From NCBI RefSeq assembly GCF_031851795.1, contig NZ_CP134696.1, positions 2,465,001 through 2,529,000 of the forward strand: a DNA stretch of 64,000 nucleotides, in the 5' to 3' direction. Below, in pieces: positions 1 to 9,281 of this stretch. The stretch's first letter is position 1. Each line of letters starts with the position of its first letter. The notes beneath the pieces are model-generated. The model worked only from the letters and a program-made list of their open reading frames with translations, was not told the DNA's origin and did not search any database. The stretch is from Pontibacter sp. G13. GTDB taxonomy: Bacteria > Bacteroidota > Bacteroidia > J057. A program made the position numbers and the translations under genes.

Positions 1-28
1 GAAATTCGGCTCAGCTAAGTAGAGCTTG

Positions 29-216
29 TGCGGATGGCCTGCGGCGGCGATAGGGATAGGAGAGGCGAGCGCCAGCGAGGTCCGGAGCCTTCAGCGGAGG
101 ACGGGAGCCCCCGATCGGAGTCGAGGGCAGGCTTCGCGGACCCCCGCATAGCCCGGCTCTGGCGACTCATGATGCCAAACGGAACTCATGGAGCCAAGCC
201 GCCATAGATCGCCCAA
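29..216. repeat. Copy 1 of a three-copy structured repeat element
   Basis: A GC-rich stretch that begins TGCGGATGGCCTGCGGCGGC and ends at GATCGCCC. It recurs at 29012-29168 and 50486-50649. It contains an imperfect stem (157-164 with 200-207) that is perfect, with a different sequence, in the other two copies. This copy carries roughly 30 extra bases in the middle. It lies just beyond the terminator of the minus-strand sulfatase operon. No coding frame is conserved among the copies. Confidence 0.8.
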
Positions 217-232
217 ATGAATCAGCATACAC

Positions 233-259
233 AAAAAACCGGGCACTCTCGCACCCGGT
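233..259 (-). terminator. Rho-independent terminator of the GH127-sulfatase operon
   Basis: Read on the minus strand, ACCGGG and CCCGGT form a six-pair stem around a ten-base loop, followed by a run of six T. It lies about 110 bp after the stop of the sulfatase gene at 368, the last gene of the operon. Confidence 0.75.
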
Positions 260-367
260 CCAATCATTAGTTTGCTAAACTACTTTGGTATCAAAAGGAC
301 ATTCGCAGGAGGAAAACCAGAACCTCCCACATACTGCTACTACTACTCGCTATGGTGCCCGCTTGAC

Positions 368-2008
368 CTACAGATTGGCGAGATTACCTCTCCAGCCCTT
401 GGCCATTTGAGCGATCAGTGATTCGACTAATTCAGGTTGTTCAGATGCGATATTCCGGGTCTCGGTCGGATCTGTTTCATGGTCATACAATTCGACGTAG
501 ACCGGCTCCGCTTCGGGATTTCCGCGTGCTTTCCACACCACCAGACGGTAGCGCTCGGTGCGCATGGCGTATCCCATAAGTTCGTTTTCAAAGAAATCCC
601 GATCCCATTTTTCCTGCTGTTGCTCGATGATACGGGCTTCCACCTCCTCGATGAGCGGACCAAAGTAGGTCTCGCGCATACTCGGTGTCAGCGGGTTTGC
701 TGCCCATTCACGGAGCGCTGGGTTGGGATATTGGCTAAACACCGCAGGCTTCCAATCCATCTTGGGATCTGCCAACAATGGTGCGAAGCTCTGGCCTTCG
801 AGATGTTCAGGCGCTTGCAGGCCTGCCAATTCCGCCAGTGTCGGGTACATATCTACCAATTCCACCAGCGCATCGGTCGTCATGCCGCGAACTTGATCCG
901 GCATATCGGGCGTCCAGATGATCATCGGCACGCGCGTGGCAATCTCATAATTGGTCGCCTTGCCCCAGATCCCCATGTCGCCGAGGTGCCAGCCGTGGTC
1001 ACTCCACAAGATGATGATGGTATTGTCGCGCACCCCAGCTTCCTCCAATGCATCGAGCATTTTGCCAATTTGGGCATCTACGTAGCTGACACTCGCCAGA
1101 TAGGCATGCTTGAGCGTCGTGGCCAAGGAGGAATCAATGGTTCCAGACTTGGGAATTCCGTGACGGACGCGCAACTCAAAGGAAGCGTGCAATCCCATAG
1201 CCGCGCCATCTTCCGGGCTTTCTGTCTGCGTGGCCAAGGCGATCTGGGCGGGATCGTACATATCCCAGTATTTCTTGGGGGATGTCCAATCGAGATGTGG
1301 CAATTTGTAGCCCACCCCCAAGAAGAAAGGCTTGTCGCCTTGCTGGACCATTTCCTTCATCGTGGCAATCGCCAACTCGGTGTTGTACCCATCCTGATAG
1401 GTATGATCCGGCACATCGGCCATTTCATAAGCAGGTCCGCGCCCTAGTGCATAGTGACTGACAGAACCGTATTTTTTCTTGATCGCGGCTTGGTTGGCCT
1501 TGAAGATGTCTTGATTTTCCTTGAGCGCATAGCCTCCGATGAGTTTCGGGGCTTTGTGGGGTGCCAGGTCTCGGGCAGGCTCACGGCTCCATGACAATTC
1601 CTCGTCCGTGAATTTGCCGTGGTAAATCTTGCCGCAGTAGACCGTTTCATACCCATTGTTGCGGAAATGCTGAGGCAAGGTCACCAAGTCCGGATGCAGA
1701 TCGCGGAAATAGGTGTAGTTCTCGATGATCTGCGTGGTTTCGGGTCGCGCACCTGTCATGAGGCTAGCACGGGAGGGAGAGCAGATCGCCTGCTGGCAGT
1801 ACGCGTTCTCAAACAACAGTCCATCTCCTGCCAAGCGGTCGATATTGGGCGTTTGGGCAATGGGAGATCCATAGCAGCCCAGCTCGGGACGCAGGTCGTC
1901 CACTGCGATGAAGAGAACATTGGGGCTTGACTTCTCCGGTGTTTGGGAACAAGCCCCAGTCATGAGAACCAAACAAAAAACGACAAGTAGAAATCTCAAC
2001 TGAGTCAT
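368..2008 (-). CDS. S1-family sulfatase, iduronate-2-sulfatase-like (S1_7-like)
   Basis: A 546-residue formylglycine-dependent sulfatase that should remove sulfate esters from the algal glycan. The N terminus is a lipoprotein signal (TGAC, lipidated Cys20), so the enzyme is probably anchored in an outer envelope layer. The metal-site start (AVDDLRPELGCYG) is followed by the maturation motif C76-S-P-S-R, whose Cys becomes formylglycine. The LRPELG context and the CQQAICSPSRASLMTG pattern resemble the iduronate-2-sulfatase branch; a member of that branch is reported in characterised carrageenan loci. It is the last gene of a tight run (GH127, GH16, MFS, FG-GAP protein, this gene), with a 42-bp gap upstream and a terminator downstream. 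The sulfate position attacked cannot be read from sequence. Confidence 0.9.
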   Translation of the reverse strand: MTQLRFLLVVFCLVLMTGACSQTPEKSSPNVLFIAVDDLRPELGCYGSPIAQTPNIDRLAGDGLLFENAYCQQAICSPSRASLMTGARPETTQIIENYTYFRDLHPDLVTLPQHFRNNGYETVYCGKIYHGKFTDEELSWSREPARDLAPHKAPKLIGGYALKENQDIFKANQAAIKKKYGSVSHYALGRGPAYEMADVPDHTYQDGYNTELAIATMKEMVQQGDKPFFLGVGYKLPHLDWTSPKKYWDMYDPAQIALATQTESPEDGAAMGLHASFELRVRHGIPKSGTIDSSLATTLKHAYLASVSYVDAQIGKMLDALEEAGVRDNTIIILWSDHGWHLGDMGIWGKATNYEIATRVPMIIWTPDMPDQVRGMTTDALVELVDMYPTLAELAGLQAPEHLEGQSFAPLLADPKMDWKPAVFSQYPNPALREWAANPLTPSMRETYFGPLIEEVEARIIEQQQEKWDRDFFENELMGYAMRTERYRLVVWKARGNPEAEPVYVELYDHETDPTETRNIASEQPELVESLIAQMAKGWRGNLANL

Positions 2009-2050
2009 ATCATTTGGGGGTAATAGTCTTCGATTTTGGGGGACGTTATG

Positions 2051-3955
2051 CTATTGGGCATTCGCTGGTACCAAGGAAACCACAGTATCGACCTCTTGGA
2101 TAGTGTGTGTGGTTTCTGTTCCGTTGGTGTATCGCACCTTCACCTTGATTGGGCCTTCACATGATCCGAGCCCTACATGGACCCACTGATTGGCGCCATG
2201 TCCATACGCTGCTCCGGCATATCCCACACGCCTCCACTGCTGGTTTCCGCAAGCTTCAATGCTGATGACAGCTCCCAAGGAGGTTCCAGCCTTTTCGGGG
2301 GAATGATCAAGCTTGAGGGTCAAAAAGTGGTTTTCTGAAGACTGAGAGGTGCGGTTCTGGAAGAGGTGCCATTTCCCTCGTTCATTTCCCAAGACGACAT
2401 CCTGATGCCCATCGAGATTGTAATCCAGCGTAGCAACTGCACTTCCAGAGGCGGCTAACTCTTCGCTTTTGAGACCTGTCAGTTCCATCTGGCGAAACCC
2501 TTTGCCTTGCTCATTCAGGTAAATCCATGATTCCAACTCGTGAATCAAATCTCCCCGGCGTTGCACAACCAGATCCATGAATCCGTCATTGTCGAAATCC
2601 GCGACGGAAACTCCGGTACAGTGCTCAATCGCCGTGAATCCCATCTGTTCGGAGACATCGACATATCGACCCTTGCGATTCTCCAGGAGGACATTGGTCA
2701 TTCCAGCTGGATGCTCATATTCGGGATAGGATTTCACGCCGTGAACGACCCCAGTTGCCGGAGCCCAAGTATCCACGGAAAGCCGCCATGCATCATTGCC
2801 GACATATCCCAGATAGGTTCCCCGCTCGGTGGTTTCATCGACAAATCCCAGCGCATCGCTATTGACAAATCGGAGGTCTTTCCCCGAATGGGTCTCTCCA
2901 GGAAATTCGTATTCGTAGCCTGACTCCCCCAACCGGATCGTCGTGTGGGGCCAGGTCGTGAAGTAGTTTTCCAGCTTCAGGACATCGCCCACCTGTAGAT
3001 CTTGGGGTTGGAACTCGCCGCGCATGGAGAAAAAGCCCCAAGTCTGAGTCTTGGAATCGTAGAAGGTTTCCCCGACTTCAAATCCCTTCCCACGGGTAAT
3101 GAACAGGTCAAAATCACCGTCATTGTCATAGTCGAACTCCACCACGTTGGAGGCATGTAGGATGGGATCGGCAAACAGAGTCTCGGATACGTCTTCGAAT
3201 GAGAGTTCTCCATTTCCCTGGAAGGCCTTCAAGGGTCCGTTTCCATGCAAAATCAGGTCGAGGGTTCCATCTCCGTTGAAATCGGTGATCAGCGTTTTCT
3301 GTCCATCTCCTTTCACGGGCGGCAGCGTATCCGCCAATTCGAAGGTTCCCTCGGCAGTCCGCTCGTAGATGAAGTTTTCGCTCTTGCCGTAGAAGCCTTT
3401 GGAGTGGAAAGCAAAGTTGATCAGATCCAGGTCTCCATCGCCATCTGCATCCACCAATTTCATGGTCCGGCCTCTCATCCCCGGCAAACCTGCCGACAGC
3501 TCCGGCGCTTCTTCGAATGTCCGATTGCCCAGCGCCCGAAACACCTTGGCATTTCGAGAATTGCTCCCTGCGCCTCCTCCTCGGGAAATAAACAGTTCCA
3601 ACTGTCCATCCTGATCGACATCTCCGACTGCCACTCCATGCAGGTCGCCCATGATCAGGTCGTAGGGTTTGGAAAACTTGCCATGATTATTCCAGCAAAT
3701 CCGCACGCCAAATCCGTGGTCATTGAGGATCAGATCTGGATAGTCGTCCTGATCCAGATCTGCGACGAGTGCCCGATCCCATTTCTTGAGGGTCTTGTCC
3801 TCGGTGGGGAAATCGGCACTCATCTCAACGAAATAAAACAACGGGATTGAATCTTTGGCTACTCCCATCCAGAGGGCTCCTCCCAAGCACAAGACGCACA
3901 ATACGATCCCAGTCGAAGCGAGGCTCCGAGTATATTTGGTGATAGACATGTTCAT
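2051..3955 (-). CDS. FG-GAP/VCBS-repeat protein with ASPIC/UnbV-like C terminus (CRTAC1-like)
   Basis: A 634-residue exported protein with an N-terminal hydrophobic signal or anchor (residues about 12-31). The body consists of FG-GAP/VCBS repeats recognisable by calcium-loop-like D-x-D-x-D segments (DLDQDDYPD, DVDQDGQLE, DADGDGDLD, DFNGDGTLD, DYDNDGDFD), which normally fold as a beta-propeller. The last 90 residues resemble the ASPIC/UnbV domain. No catalytic residues are evident. It sits 21 bp after the MFS gene and 42 bp before a sulfatase, inside the GH127 operon, so it is presumably co-induced. A role in glycan binding or as a scaffold is inference; the function is unknown. Confidence 0.85.
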   Translation of the reverse strand: MNMSITKYTRSLASTGIVLCVLCLGGALWMGVAKDSIPLFYFVEMSADFPTEDKTLKKWDRALVADLDQDDYPDLILNDHGFGVRICWNNHGKFSKPYDLIMGDLHGVAVGDVDQDGQLELFISRGGGAGSNSRNAKVFRALGNRTFEEAPELSAGLPGMRGRTMKLVDADGDGDLDLINFAFHSKGFYGKSENFIYERTAEGTFELADTLPPVKGDGQKTLITDFNGDGTLDLILHGNGPLKAFQGNGELSFEDVSETLFADPILHASNVVEFDYDNDGDFDLFITRGKGFEVGETFYDSKTQTWGFFSMRGEFQPQDLQVGDVLKLENYFTTWPHTTIRLGESGYEYEFPGETHSGKDLRFVNSDALGFVDETTERGTYLGYVGNDAWRLSVDTWAPATGVVHGVKSYPEYEHPAGMTNVLLENRKGRYVDVSEQMGFTAIEHCTGVSVADFDNDGFMDLVVQRRGDLIHELESWIYLNEQGKGFRQMELTGLKSEELAASGSAVATLDYNLDGHQDVVLGNERGKWHLFQNRTSQSSENHFLTLKLDHSPEKAGTSLGAVISIEACGNQQWRRVGYAGAAYGHGANQWVHVGLGSCEGPIKVKVRYTNGTETTHTIQEVDTVVSLVPANAQ

Positions 3956-3976
3956 GTTGAAATATTCTGTCAGGTG

Positions 3977-5605
3977 CTATTTGGCACTCACGGAGCTGGC
4001 CATTTGTTCGAAAGGTTGTGTTTCAGGTCCGCTATCTCCGGAGGATTTGACCCCCATTTTCACCTGAATCTCCTCGATGCTGAGATTCTTGGTCTCTGGG
4101 AGGAATCGGTACAGGATGACCAAGCCCACTGAGACAATCGCTGCATAGAAGAGGAAGATGCTCGCGCCTCCCATATTGCTCAATTGCCACGGGAAGAATT
4201 GTTGCACCAGATAATTTACAACACTGGAAATAAGCGCAAATACCGGAATAGCAGTTCCTCGAAGGGAGATCGGGAATAGCTCTGAAAACAGCACCCACAT
4301 GATCGGCCCCAATGAAAACTGGAAAGCAGCGATGAAGCTCAACACTGCGACCAAGAGTAGTCCCGTGTCCATGTCTGCGGAATTCTGGAGGAATGCACTG
4401 GAGTATTTGCGGAAATCTTCTTCTCCAAGCGCCTCCTTCAAATCTTGCTTGAAGTCAATGTCTCGCTGATATTCGACCCCTACCATCGCCTCCAATCGCT
4501 CCTTGGCTGGGACTTCTGTCATCTGTGCCAATGCTTCGGAAGTAATCGTATATCTCGCCGTGTAGAATCCATAGGAACACAATGACAGGCTGAGCACGAT
4601 CCACACCATTCCCCAAATGGTCATCGGCCTTCTTCCGAATCGGTCAATGATAAATAGGGAACAACTTGTGGCAATGACACTGATCACCCCAATCCAAATC
4701 GCCTGAGTAAATGCGGCGTCGGTTCCAAGGCCCATTTGCTCAAACAGCGTAGGCGCATAAAACAGGACCGCATTGATACCGGTGGCTTGTTGGGCAATGG
4801 CAATGGTGATGGCCACGATGAAGATGGGGCGCATCCCTTTGCCGAACAGTTCTTTGAGCTGGGAGATCAAGCTCCTTTTTTCAGCGTGCTGCTCGATACT
4901 GGCCAAGATCCCTTGAATCTGAGCCGCGATGGCTTCTTTCGGATACAGCTTGGAAAGGGTGGATTCTGCTTCCGCCTTTCGATTGCGGAAAAGCAGCCAA
5001 GCCGGACTTTCCGGAATCATAAACAGCAGTACGAACCAGATGAGGGCAAATACGATTTCAGATCCCAACATCCAACGCCAGATATGATCTACGAGGGCTA
5101 CCTGCTCTACCCATCCGGTGGGATTTTCGGACAGCCCCAAGATCCAATCATTGATGAAGTAGGCCGCAGAGAGGCCCACCACAATATTGATCTGGGTCAT
5201 CGCCACCAATTTCCCCCGAAGGTTGGGCGGAGCGATTTCCCCGATGTACATAGAAGCTAGTGAGATGGAACTAAACGCCAATCCTCCCAAGAATCTCGCC
5301 ATCACCAAGGTCCAATAGTCCGGTGCCAAGGTCGAGGCGATGGCAGAAATCAGGTATAGCGCGGCGACGATCAGCAGGGCCTTTTTCCGACCGAGGAGAT
5401 CGGAGGCATACCCAGCAAATGGCAAGGCGATGAGCACTCCCAGTCCGGGCGCACTGACCACAGTTCCGAGTTCAATATCGGATAGGCCAAACTCTTGAAC
5501 GATGAAATTGACTGTCCCCGAGATCAGGGCAGCATCGAGGCCGAAGACGAATCCTCCCATGGCCACGATGATGGAGAATAGATAGGCGTTTTTGCGGTAG
5601 TCCAT
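3977..5605 (-). CDS. MFS sugar porter (inner-membrane monosaccharide importer)
   Basis: A 542-residue major facilitator of the sugar-porter family, about twelve membrane segments. Family marks are visible: GLDAALISG in helix 1, DLLGRKKAL after helix 2, PESPAWLLF before the central loop, QQATGINAVLFYAPTLFEQMG in helix 7, DRFGRRP after helix 8, and FLPETKNLSIEEI at the end. An insertion of roughly 70 residues (about 365-435) between helices 9 and 10 is longer than in typical porters. It starts 14 bp after the GH16 gene and precedes the FG-GAP gene. It most likely moves galactose or 3,6-anhydrogalactose released in the periplasm into the cytoplasm; the substrate is inferred from context. Confidence 0.9.
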   Translation of the reverse strand: MDYRKNAYLFSIIVAMGGFVFGLDAALISGTVNFIVQEFGLSDIELGTVVSAPGLGVLIALPFAGYASDLLGRKKALLIVAALYLISAIASTLAPDYWTLVMARFLGGLAFSSISLASMYIGEIAPPNLRGKLVAMTQINIVVGLSAAYFINDWILGLSENPTGWVEQVALVDHIWRWMLGSEIVFALIWFVLLFMIPESPAWLLFRNRKAEAESTLSKLYPKEAIAAQIQGILASIEQHAEKRSLISQLKELFGKGMRPIFIVAITIAIAQQATGINAVLFYAPTLFEQMGLGTDAAFTQAIWIGVISVIATSCSLFIIDRFGRRPMTIWGMVWIVLSLSLCSYGFYTARYTITSEALAQMTEVPAKERLEAMVGVEYQRDIDFKQDLKEALGEEDFRKYSSAFLQNSADMDTGLLLVAVLSFIAAFQFSLGPIMWVLFSELFPISLRGTAIPVFALISSVVNYLVQQFFPWQLSNMGGASIFLFYAAIVSVGLVILYRFLPETKNLSIEEIQVKMGVKSSGDSGPETQPFEQMASSVSAK

Positions 5606-5619
5606 ATCTGAGCAGATTG

Positions 5620-7092
5620 CTATTGCTTCACGTTGCGAATGGAGATGTCATCGAGGAAGAATTTTGCACCTTTGGTTTCAGGGGCATCTTCCTTGCGAAT
5701 CTCTAGGGTCATTTGGTCTGTCGAGCTGGAATCTTCGGTCTTGGTGAATGGGATTTCCACGAGCACCCATTCGCGGCGATCTAGATCGGATAGATCCAAC
5801 ACCAACTCCTGCTCGGGGGATTCGAAGGATACGTGGAGCTTTTCCACTGCACGACCTTGATCCATCCAGATTTTGCACGAAAATACATATTCGCCAGCAG
5901 GAAGATTCACAGCACCTTCGGGAGTTACCACCGATACTTGCTCGGCATCCAAATGCTCATTTTTCCCATACCCGGAGAATTTGAGGCTATTGACCCCAGT
6001 GGCATAATCTCCCTTCACGATGGAGAGATATTTGGCAGATGTGCTATCGAAGAGCCAGAATTTCTGGTAGTCATCCGGAATGGAGCTTTCAGGGAGTAGA
6101 TCCAATGGGCGGGGATTTTCTTCGAAAAGAATCGGACCTTCAAATCCGTAGAAAGCGGGTGCCAAGAGGTTTGGAGAAGGTTTCTGCCAAACACGGAGGT
6201 ATTCAATCTCAAAATCGGCAGGAAGCTCTTCCTTGTGGGGAACGCCCAACCAAGAGAATGCCTCCGAATCCAGCCAGATCTCCATAGGGTTGTTCAATAC
6301 CCAATCGATTCCCAATTCGTCCTGATAAAACTCCGCGATCAAGACGCCATCACGAAATACTTTCAGAAAATCTGGGCCCCATTCTGCTCCATAGATGTGA
6401 AATTCGTCAGCAGTGCGGTACGGCAAATTTTGCTCGTCAAATCCAAATGCTCGCGTAGGACGAACTGCTGGCGGGCTCCAATCATGAACAGCCGTACGAA
6501 CGGTATTCTCCTGAATGCCCCCCTTGATTTTGGGATGGCCCATCTGCTCGTAGATGTCCAATTCTTGCTCATATCCAATGGCCCAAAAAGCGCCTGTAAT
6601 GGCAGCATCGCCCACTTTGGACTTTACTTCCATATATCCGTAGAGGAATCGCTTCTTGGTGATGACTCCGGCAGTGGTGATCGGGAGTGGCATCTCTTCG
6701 AATACGCCATAAGCCTCGGCTCCACTCTCCTTGTACCCTTCTTGATCAAATGGATAATCGGGTTCCCATTGGGTTCTGAGCTTGAGTTTGCCGTCTTCGA
6801 CAATGACATTGTGGGGAGCAAATTGGGCTGGGGCGCGGCCTTTCCAGATGTAATAATCTCCATCTTGGCCTTCGACGAACCATTTTTCGGGGTCTAGTTC
6901 TGTCCCTTCGAATTCATCGCTCAATGCTTCATTCAAGACCCAACCACCCAAGTTTTGGGGATCGGAGGCGGGCATTACGGCGACTTCGCGCTCGATGGCT
7001 TCAGCGGTAGTTTGGCATTGGGCCTGAAATGCGGCGTGGGGCCCAATCATCAACAGGCAAAAAAATGCCTGTAGGAGTATCAGTTGTCTCAT
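5620..7092 (-). CDS. GH16 glycoside hydrolase with C-terminal binding module (probable carrageenase-type)
   Basis: A 490-residue secreted enzyme from the ATG at 7092, chosen because it begins a clear signal peptide (MRQLILLQAFFCLLMIG); an ATG at 7134 is possible. The GH16 catalytic signature is E177-L-D179-I-Y-E182 (nucleophile, helper, acid/base). GH16 spans about residues 45-325. A beta-sandwich module resembling a carbohydrate-binding domain fills residues about 330-490. It has no T9SS tail. It is a close paralogue of the GH16 lipoprotein at 9282 (shared GRAPAQF and WEPDYPF/WEPDFPF). It lies 84 bp after GH127 and 14 bp before the sugar porter. GH16 includes kappa-carrageenases, furcellaranases, agarases and porphyranases; the GH127 neighbour favours a carrageenan-type substrate. 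Confidence 0.88.
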   Translation of the reverse strand: MRQLILLQAFFCLLMIGPHAAFQAQCQTTAEAIEREVAVMPASDPQNLGGWVLNEALSDEFEGTELDPEKWFVEGQDGDYYIWKGRAPAQFAPHNVIVEDGKLKLRTQWEPDYPFDQEGYKESGAEAYGVFEEMPLPITTAGVITKKRFLYGYMEVKSKVGDAAITGAFWAIGYEQELDIYEQMGHPKIKGGIQENTVRTAVHDWSPPAVRPTRAFGFDEQNLPYRTADEFHIYGAEWGPDFLKVFRDGVLIAEFYQDELGIDWVLNNPMEIWLDSEAFSWLGVPHKEELPADFEIEYLRVWQKPSPNLLAPAFYGFEGPILFEENPRPLDLLPESSIPDDYQKFWLFDSTSAKYLSIVKGDYATGVNSLKFSGYGKNEHLDAEQVSVVTPEGAVNLPAGEYVFSCKIWMDQGRAVEKLHVSFESPEQELVLDLSDLDRREWVLVEIPFTKTEDSSSTDQMTLEIRKEDAPETKGAKFFLDDISIRNVKQ

Positions 7093-7175
7093 TGCGAATA
7101 GTCTTAGAAATCTGGCTTGGGTTCTTTTCAGCATTTCGCCCAGCACAAATGGCTGGGCGAATGATTCTGAATCAA

Positions 7176-9131
7176 TTAGTTTCTCACGACCGGAACGAAT
7201 ACGGTCATCTCAGCTTGGCCACGGTTGCTCCATGCAAAATAGGGCACGAACTGAGCGGCGACCTTCTTCCAAGAATCACGGCCGACTTTGCGGTACATGC
7301 CTTCCTGCGAATCCTTTCGGATGAGGATATCGCATTCGACCACGGATACGCCTCCCAAGAAGTCGCTTTTGTGAACAGCGCGCAGCTCTTCGCTACTTTC
7401 GAGGTACACATCCAAAATGCTGGTTTCTTCCGGCAAGTCAGGAGATTCGATACAGTAAACGATCGGTCCCTTCTTGACCGCTACCTGATTTCGAACTTCC
7501 TCAATGCGGGGATGGCCTTCCACCAGATGCGTAGGCATCGGCAATACCAAGGTCAATTCATCACCTGCACGCCATGCGCGTTCCAGTTTCAAGAATTCCC
7601 CAGCGATGATGGATTCATCCAGTTCTTCGCCGTTGAGGGCAATCGTAGCACCTTCCACCCAATCAGGGATTCGCAGCAAAATTTCGAATGGAGAAGTTCT
7701 GCATTCCTCGATGGTCAAGGAAATGCGGCCATCCCAAGGATATTGGGTTTCTTGAACGAGCCTCAGGGTAGAGCCGTCTTTCAAGGTGGTGTTGAGGATA
7801 TTCCCGCCGAAGAGGTTGACCGCCACGCCATTTTCCGTCAGGCTATAAGCCCATTGGCTCACTCTGGCAATGGTTCTCACCAAGTTGGGAGGACAACAGA
7901 AACAGTCGAGGTATGGCTCTCTGACGGGGGATTCGGTGGCGCTTTCGTGATCCTTGTATGTCCGGGAATTGTGGATCATCCGTAGGGGGTTGGAATAGAA
8001 GTAATCCTTCCCTTCCACAGAAATACCGGAGAGTGCACTATTGAACAGCACGAGCTCCATGATATCGGCATACTTGGACTGGCCGTGAATCTCCAGCAAC
8101 TTCTGGCTGAAAATCGCATTGCAGATATTGGCACAAGTCTCGTTGTAGGCCGTCATATTGGGCATCATGTAATCATCGATGAAGCCCTCCTCGATTTTGT
8201 CCCGATTGGAAGAAGCTCCATAATGGGTCTGCCCCACAGCTCCTGTCACATACATTTTGCGCTGAGTCACGCTATTCCAGAGACGATCCAACGCATCGAT
8301 CAGCGCTTGTTCACCCGTTTCAGCATACACATCGGCAGCACCTGCATAGTAGTACAGGGCCAAAACCGCATGTCCCGCAGCTTCGGTGGCTTCTCGCAGC
8401 GGAATACGCTCCTGCACCATATCCCCGATCGGATATCCCTCGGTAGTGGAATGGTGGGCTACCTCGTATTTCCCACGGCGATTGATGAATCGCTCTGCTA
8501 AATGCAGATACTTACGATCCTTGGTGGCCCTAAAGAGCTCAACCAGTCCCATGATTTGGGTCTGGTTGAATCCAAAACGACCATACTGCTTGGTCTCTGG
8601 GAAGAAAATCGTGTAAAGCAGATTCGCGTGCTTAACCGCGATATCTAGGAAATTCGTCTGGCCGGTAATATGATAATGGACACAGGCTGCAATCAGCAAA
8701 TGTCCCGTGTTGTACATCTCGTGGTATTTGCGATTTTCGTATCGATCTACCTCTGGACGAAGTTGAATCTGCGTCTGCAAATACCCGTCATCCTCCTGCG
8801 CTTGTCCGATGATGGAGATATATTCATCGATTCGAGCAAGGAGATTCTCATCCCGATTGTGGGCATAGATATAGGTAGCAGCTTCTACCCATTTGTAAAA
8901 GTCTCCATCGTGCCAAAACATACCCTTGTGCTCGCCTTCTTCCAGTCCGGCTGCGAACTTGAAGTTGTTGAGTGCATGGCCGATATCTCCGCACAACAAT
9001 CCCTCCATGTAGGGAATCATTGACGCTTCGCAAGTTTTCAATTTGTCCGCCCAGAACCCTTCGGTCCAGGTACAATCACTGATAGAGATCGGAAAAAGCT
9101 TGGTGTGGGAACTGGTTGAAAAAGCAAACAT
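7176..9131 (-). CDS. GH127 family glycosidase (DUF1680), candidate 3,6-anhydro-D-galactosidase
   Basis: A 651-residue protein without a signal peptide, so cytoplasmic or periplasmic by an unseen route. The start is the ATG at 9131. The family's Zn-thiolate site is intact: E331-T-C333 and the pair C412-C413, at spacings matching the E-x-C and C-C ligands of beta-L-arabinofuranosidase HypBA1, whose nucleophile is the first Cys of the pair. GH127 members of marine Bacteroidota act as exo-3,6-anhydro-D-galactosidases in carrageenan breakdown; the three GH16 enzymes, sulfatases and anhydrosugar pathway here fit that role. An arabinofuranosidase is the alternative. It is the first gene of a five-gene operon and has a paired AraC-type site at 9208-9240. 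Confidence 0.88.
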   Translation of the reverse strand: MFAFSTSSHTKLFPISISDCTWTEGFWADKLKTCEASMIPYMEGLLCGDIGHALNNFKFAAGLEEGEHKGMFWHDGDFYKWVEAATYIYAHNRDENLLARIDEYISIIGQAQEDDGYLQTQIQLRPEVDRYENRKYHEMYNTGHLLIAACVHYHITGQTNFLDIAVKHANLLYTIFFPETKQYGRFGFNQTQIMGLVELFRATKDRKYLHLAERFINRRGKYEVAHHSTTEGYPIGDMVQERIPLREATEAAGHAVLALYYYAGAADVYAETGEQALIDALDRLWNSVTQRKMYVTGAVGQTHYGASSNRDKIEEGFIDDYMMPNMTAYNETCANICNAIFSQKLLEIHGQSKYADIMELVLFNSALSGISVEGKDYFYSNPLRMIHNSRTYKDHESATESPVREPYLDCFCCPPNLVRTIARVSQWAYSLTENGVAVNLFGGNILNTTLKDGSTLRLVQETQYPWDGRISLTIEECRTSPFEILLRIPDWVEGATIALNGEELDESIIAGEFLKLERAWRAGDELTLVLPMPTHLVEGHPRIEEVRNQVAVKKGPIVYCIESPDLPEETSILDVYLESSEELRAVHKSDFLGGVSVVECDILIRKDSQEGMYRKVGRDSWKKVAAQFVPYFAWSNRGQAEMTVFVPVVRN

Positions 9132-9207
9132 CAAATCTGATTTTATTGGATAAAGTAGTAGCGATGGAGTATCAAAGGAAAGAGTATTTTAAAAATAGGA
9201 ATAAACT

Positions 9208-9240
9208 GATCTTACCTAGTTTATACCATATTTTACCCAA
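9208..9240 (-). promoter_or_regulatory. Paired 21-bp direct repeat, putative AraC operator of the GH127 operon
   Basis: On the coding strand two half-sites, GGGTAAAAT and AGGTAAGAT, start exactly 21 bp apart. The same arrangement is found upstream of four other units of this locus. It lies about 80 bp before the GH127 start codon. Confidence 0.7.
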
Positions 9241-9245
9241 ATCAG

Positions 9246-9279
9246 ATCAGGCCCAAAAACGCACGTAATTGGGCCTGAT
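9246..9279. terminator. Inverted repeat after the GH16 lipoprotein gene
   Basis: A perfect nine-pair inverted repeat (ATCAGGCCC and GGGCCTGAT, 16-base loop) begins two bases past the stop of the GH16 gene at 9282. There is no T run after the stem, only a T5 inside the loop on the minus strand, so termination or mRNA 3'-end protection are both possible. Confidence 0.5.
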
Positions 9280-9281
9280 GA

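Noticed and set aside
437-1447. 336-residue plus-strand frame opposite the first sulfatase
   Set aside because: Shadow of the sulfatase gene, which has signal peptide and active-site motifs.
2009-2050. GGGGGTAATAG as another AraC half-site before the first sulfatase
   Set aside because: The orientation is opposite to the five sites, there is no partner 21 bp away, and the gene is within an operon.
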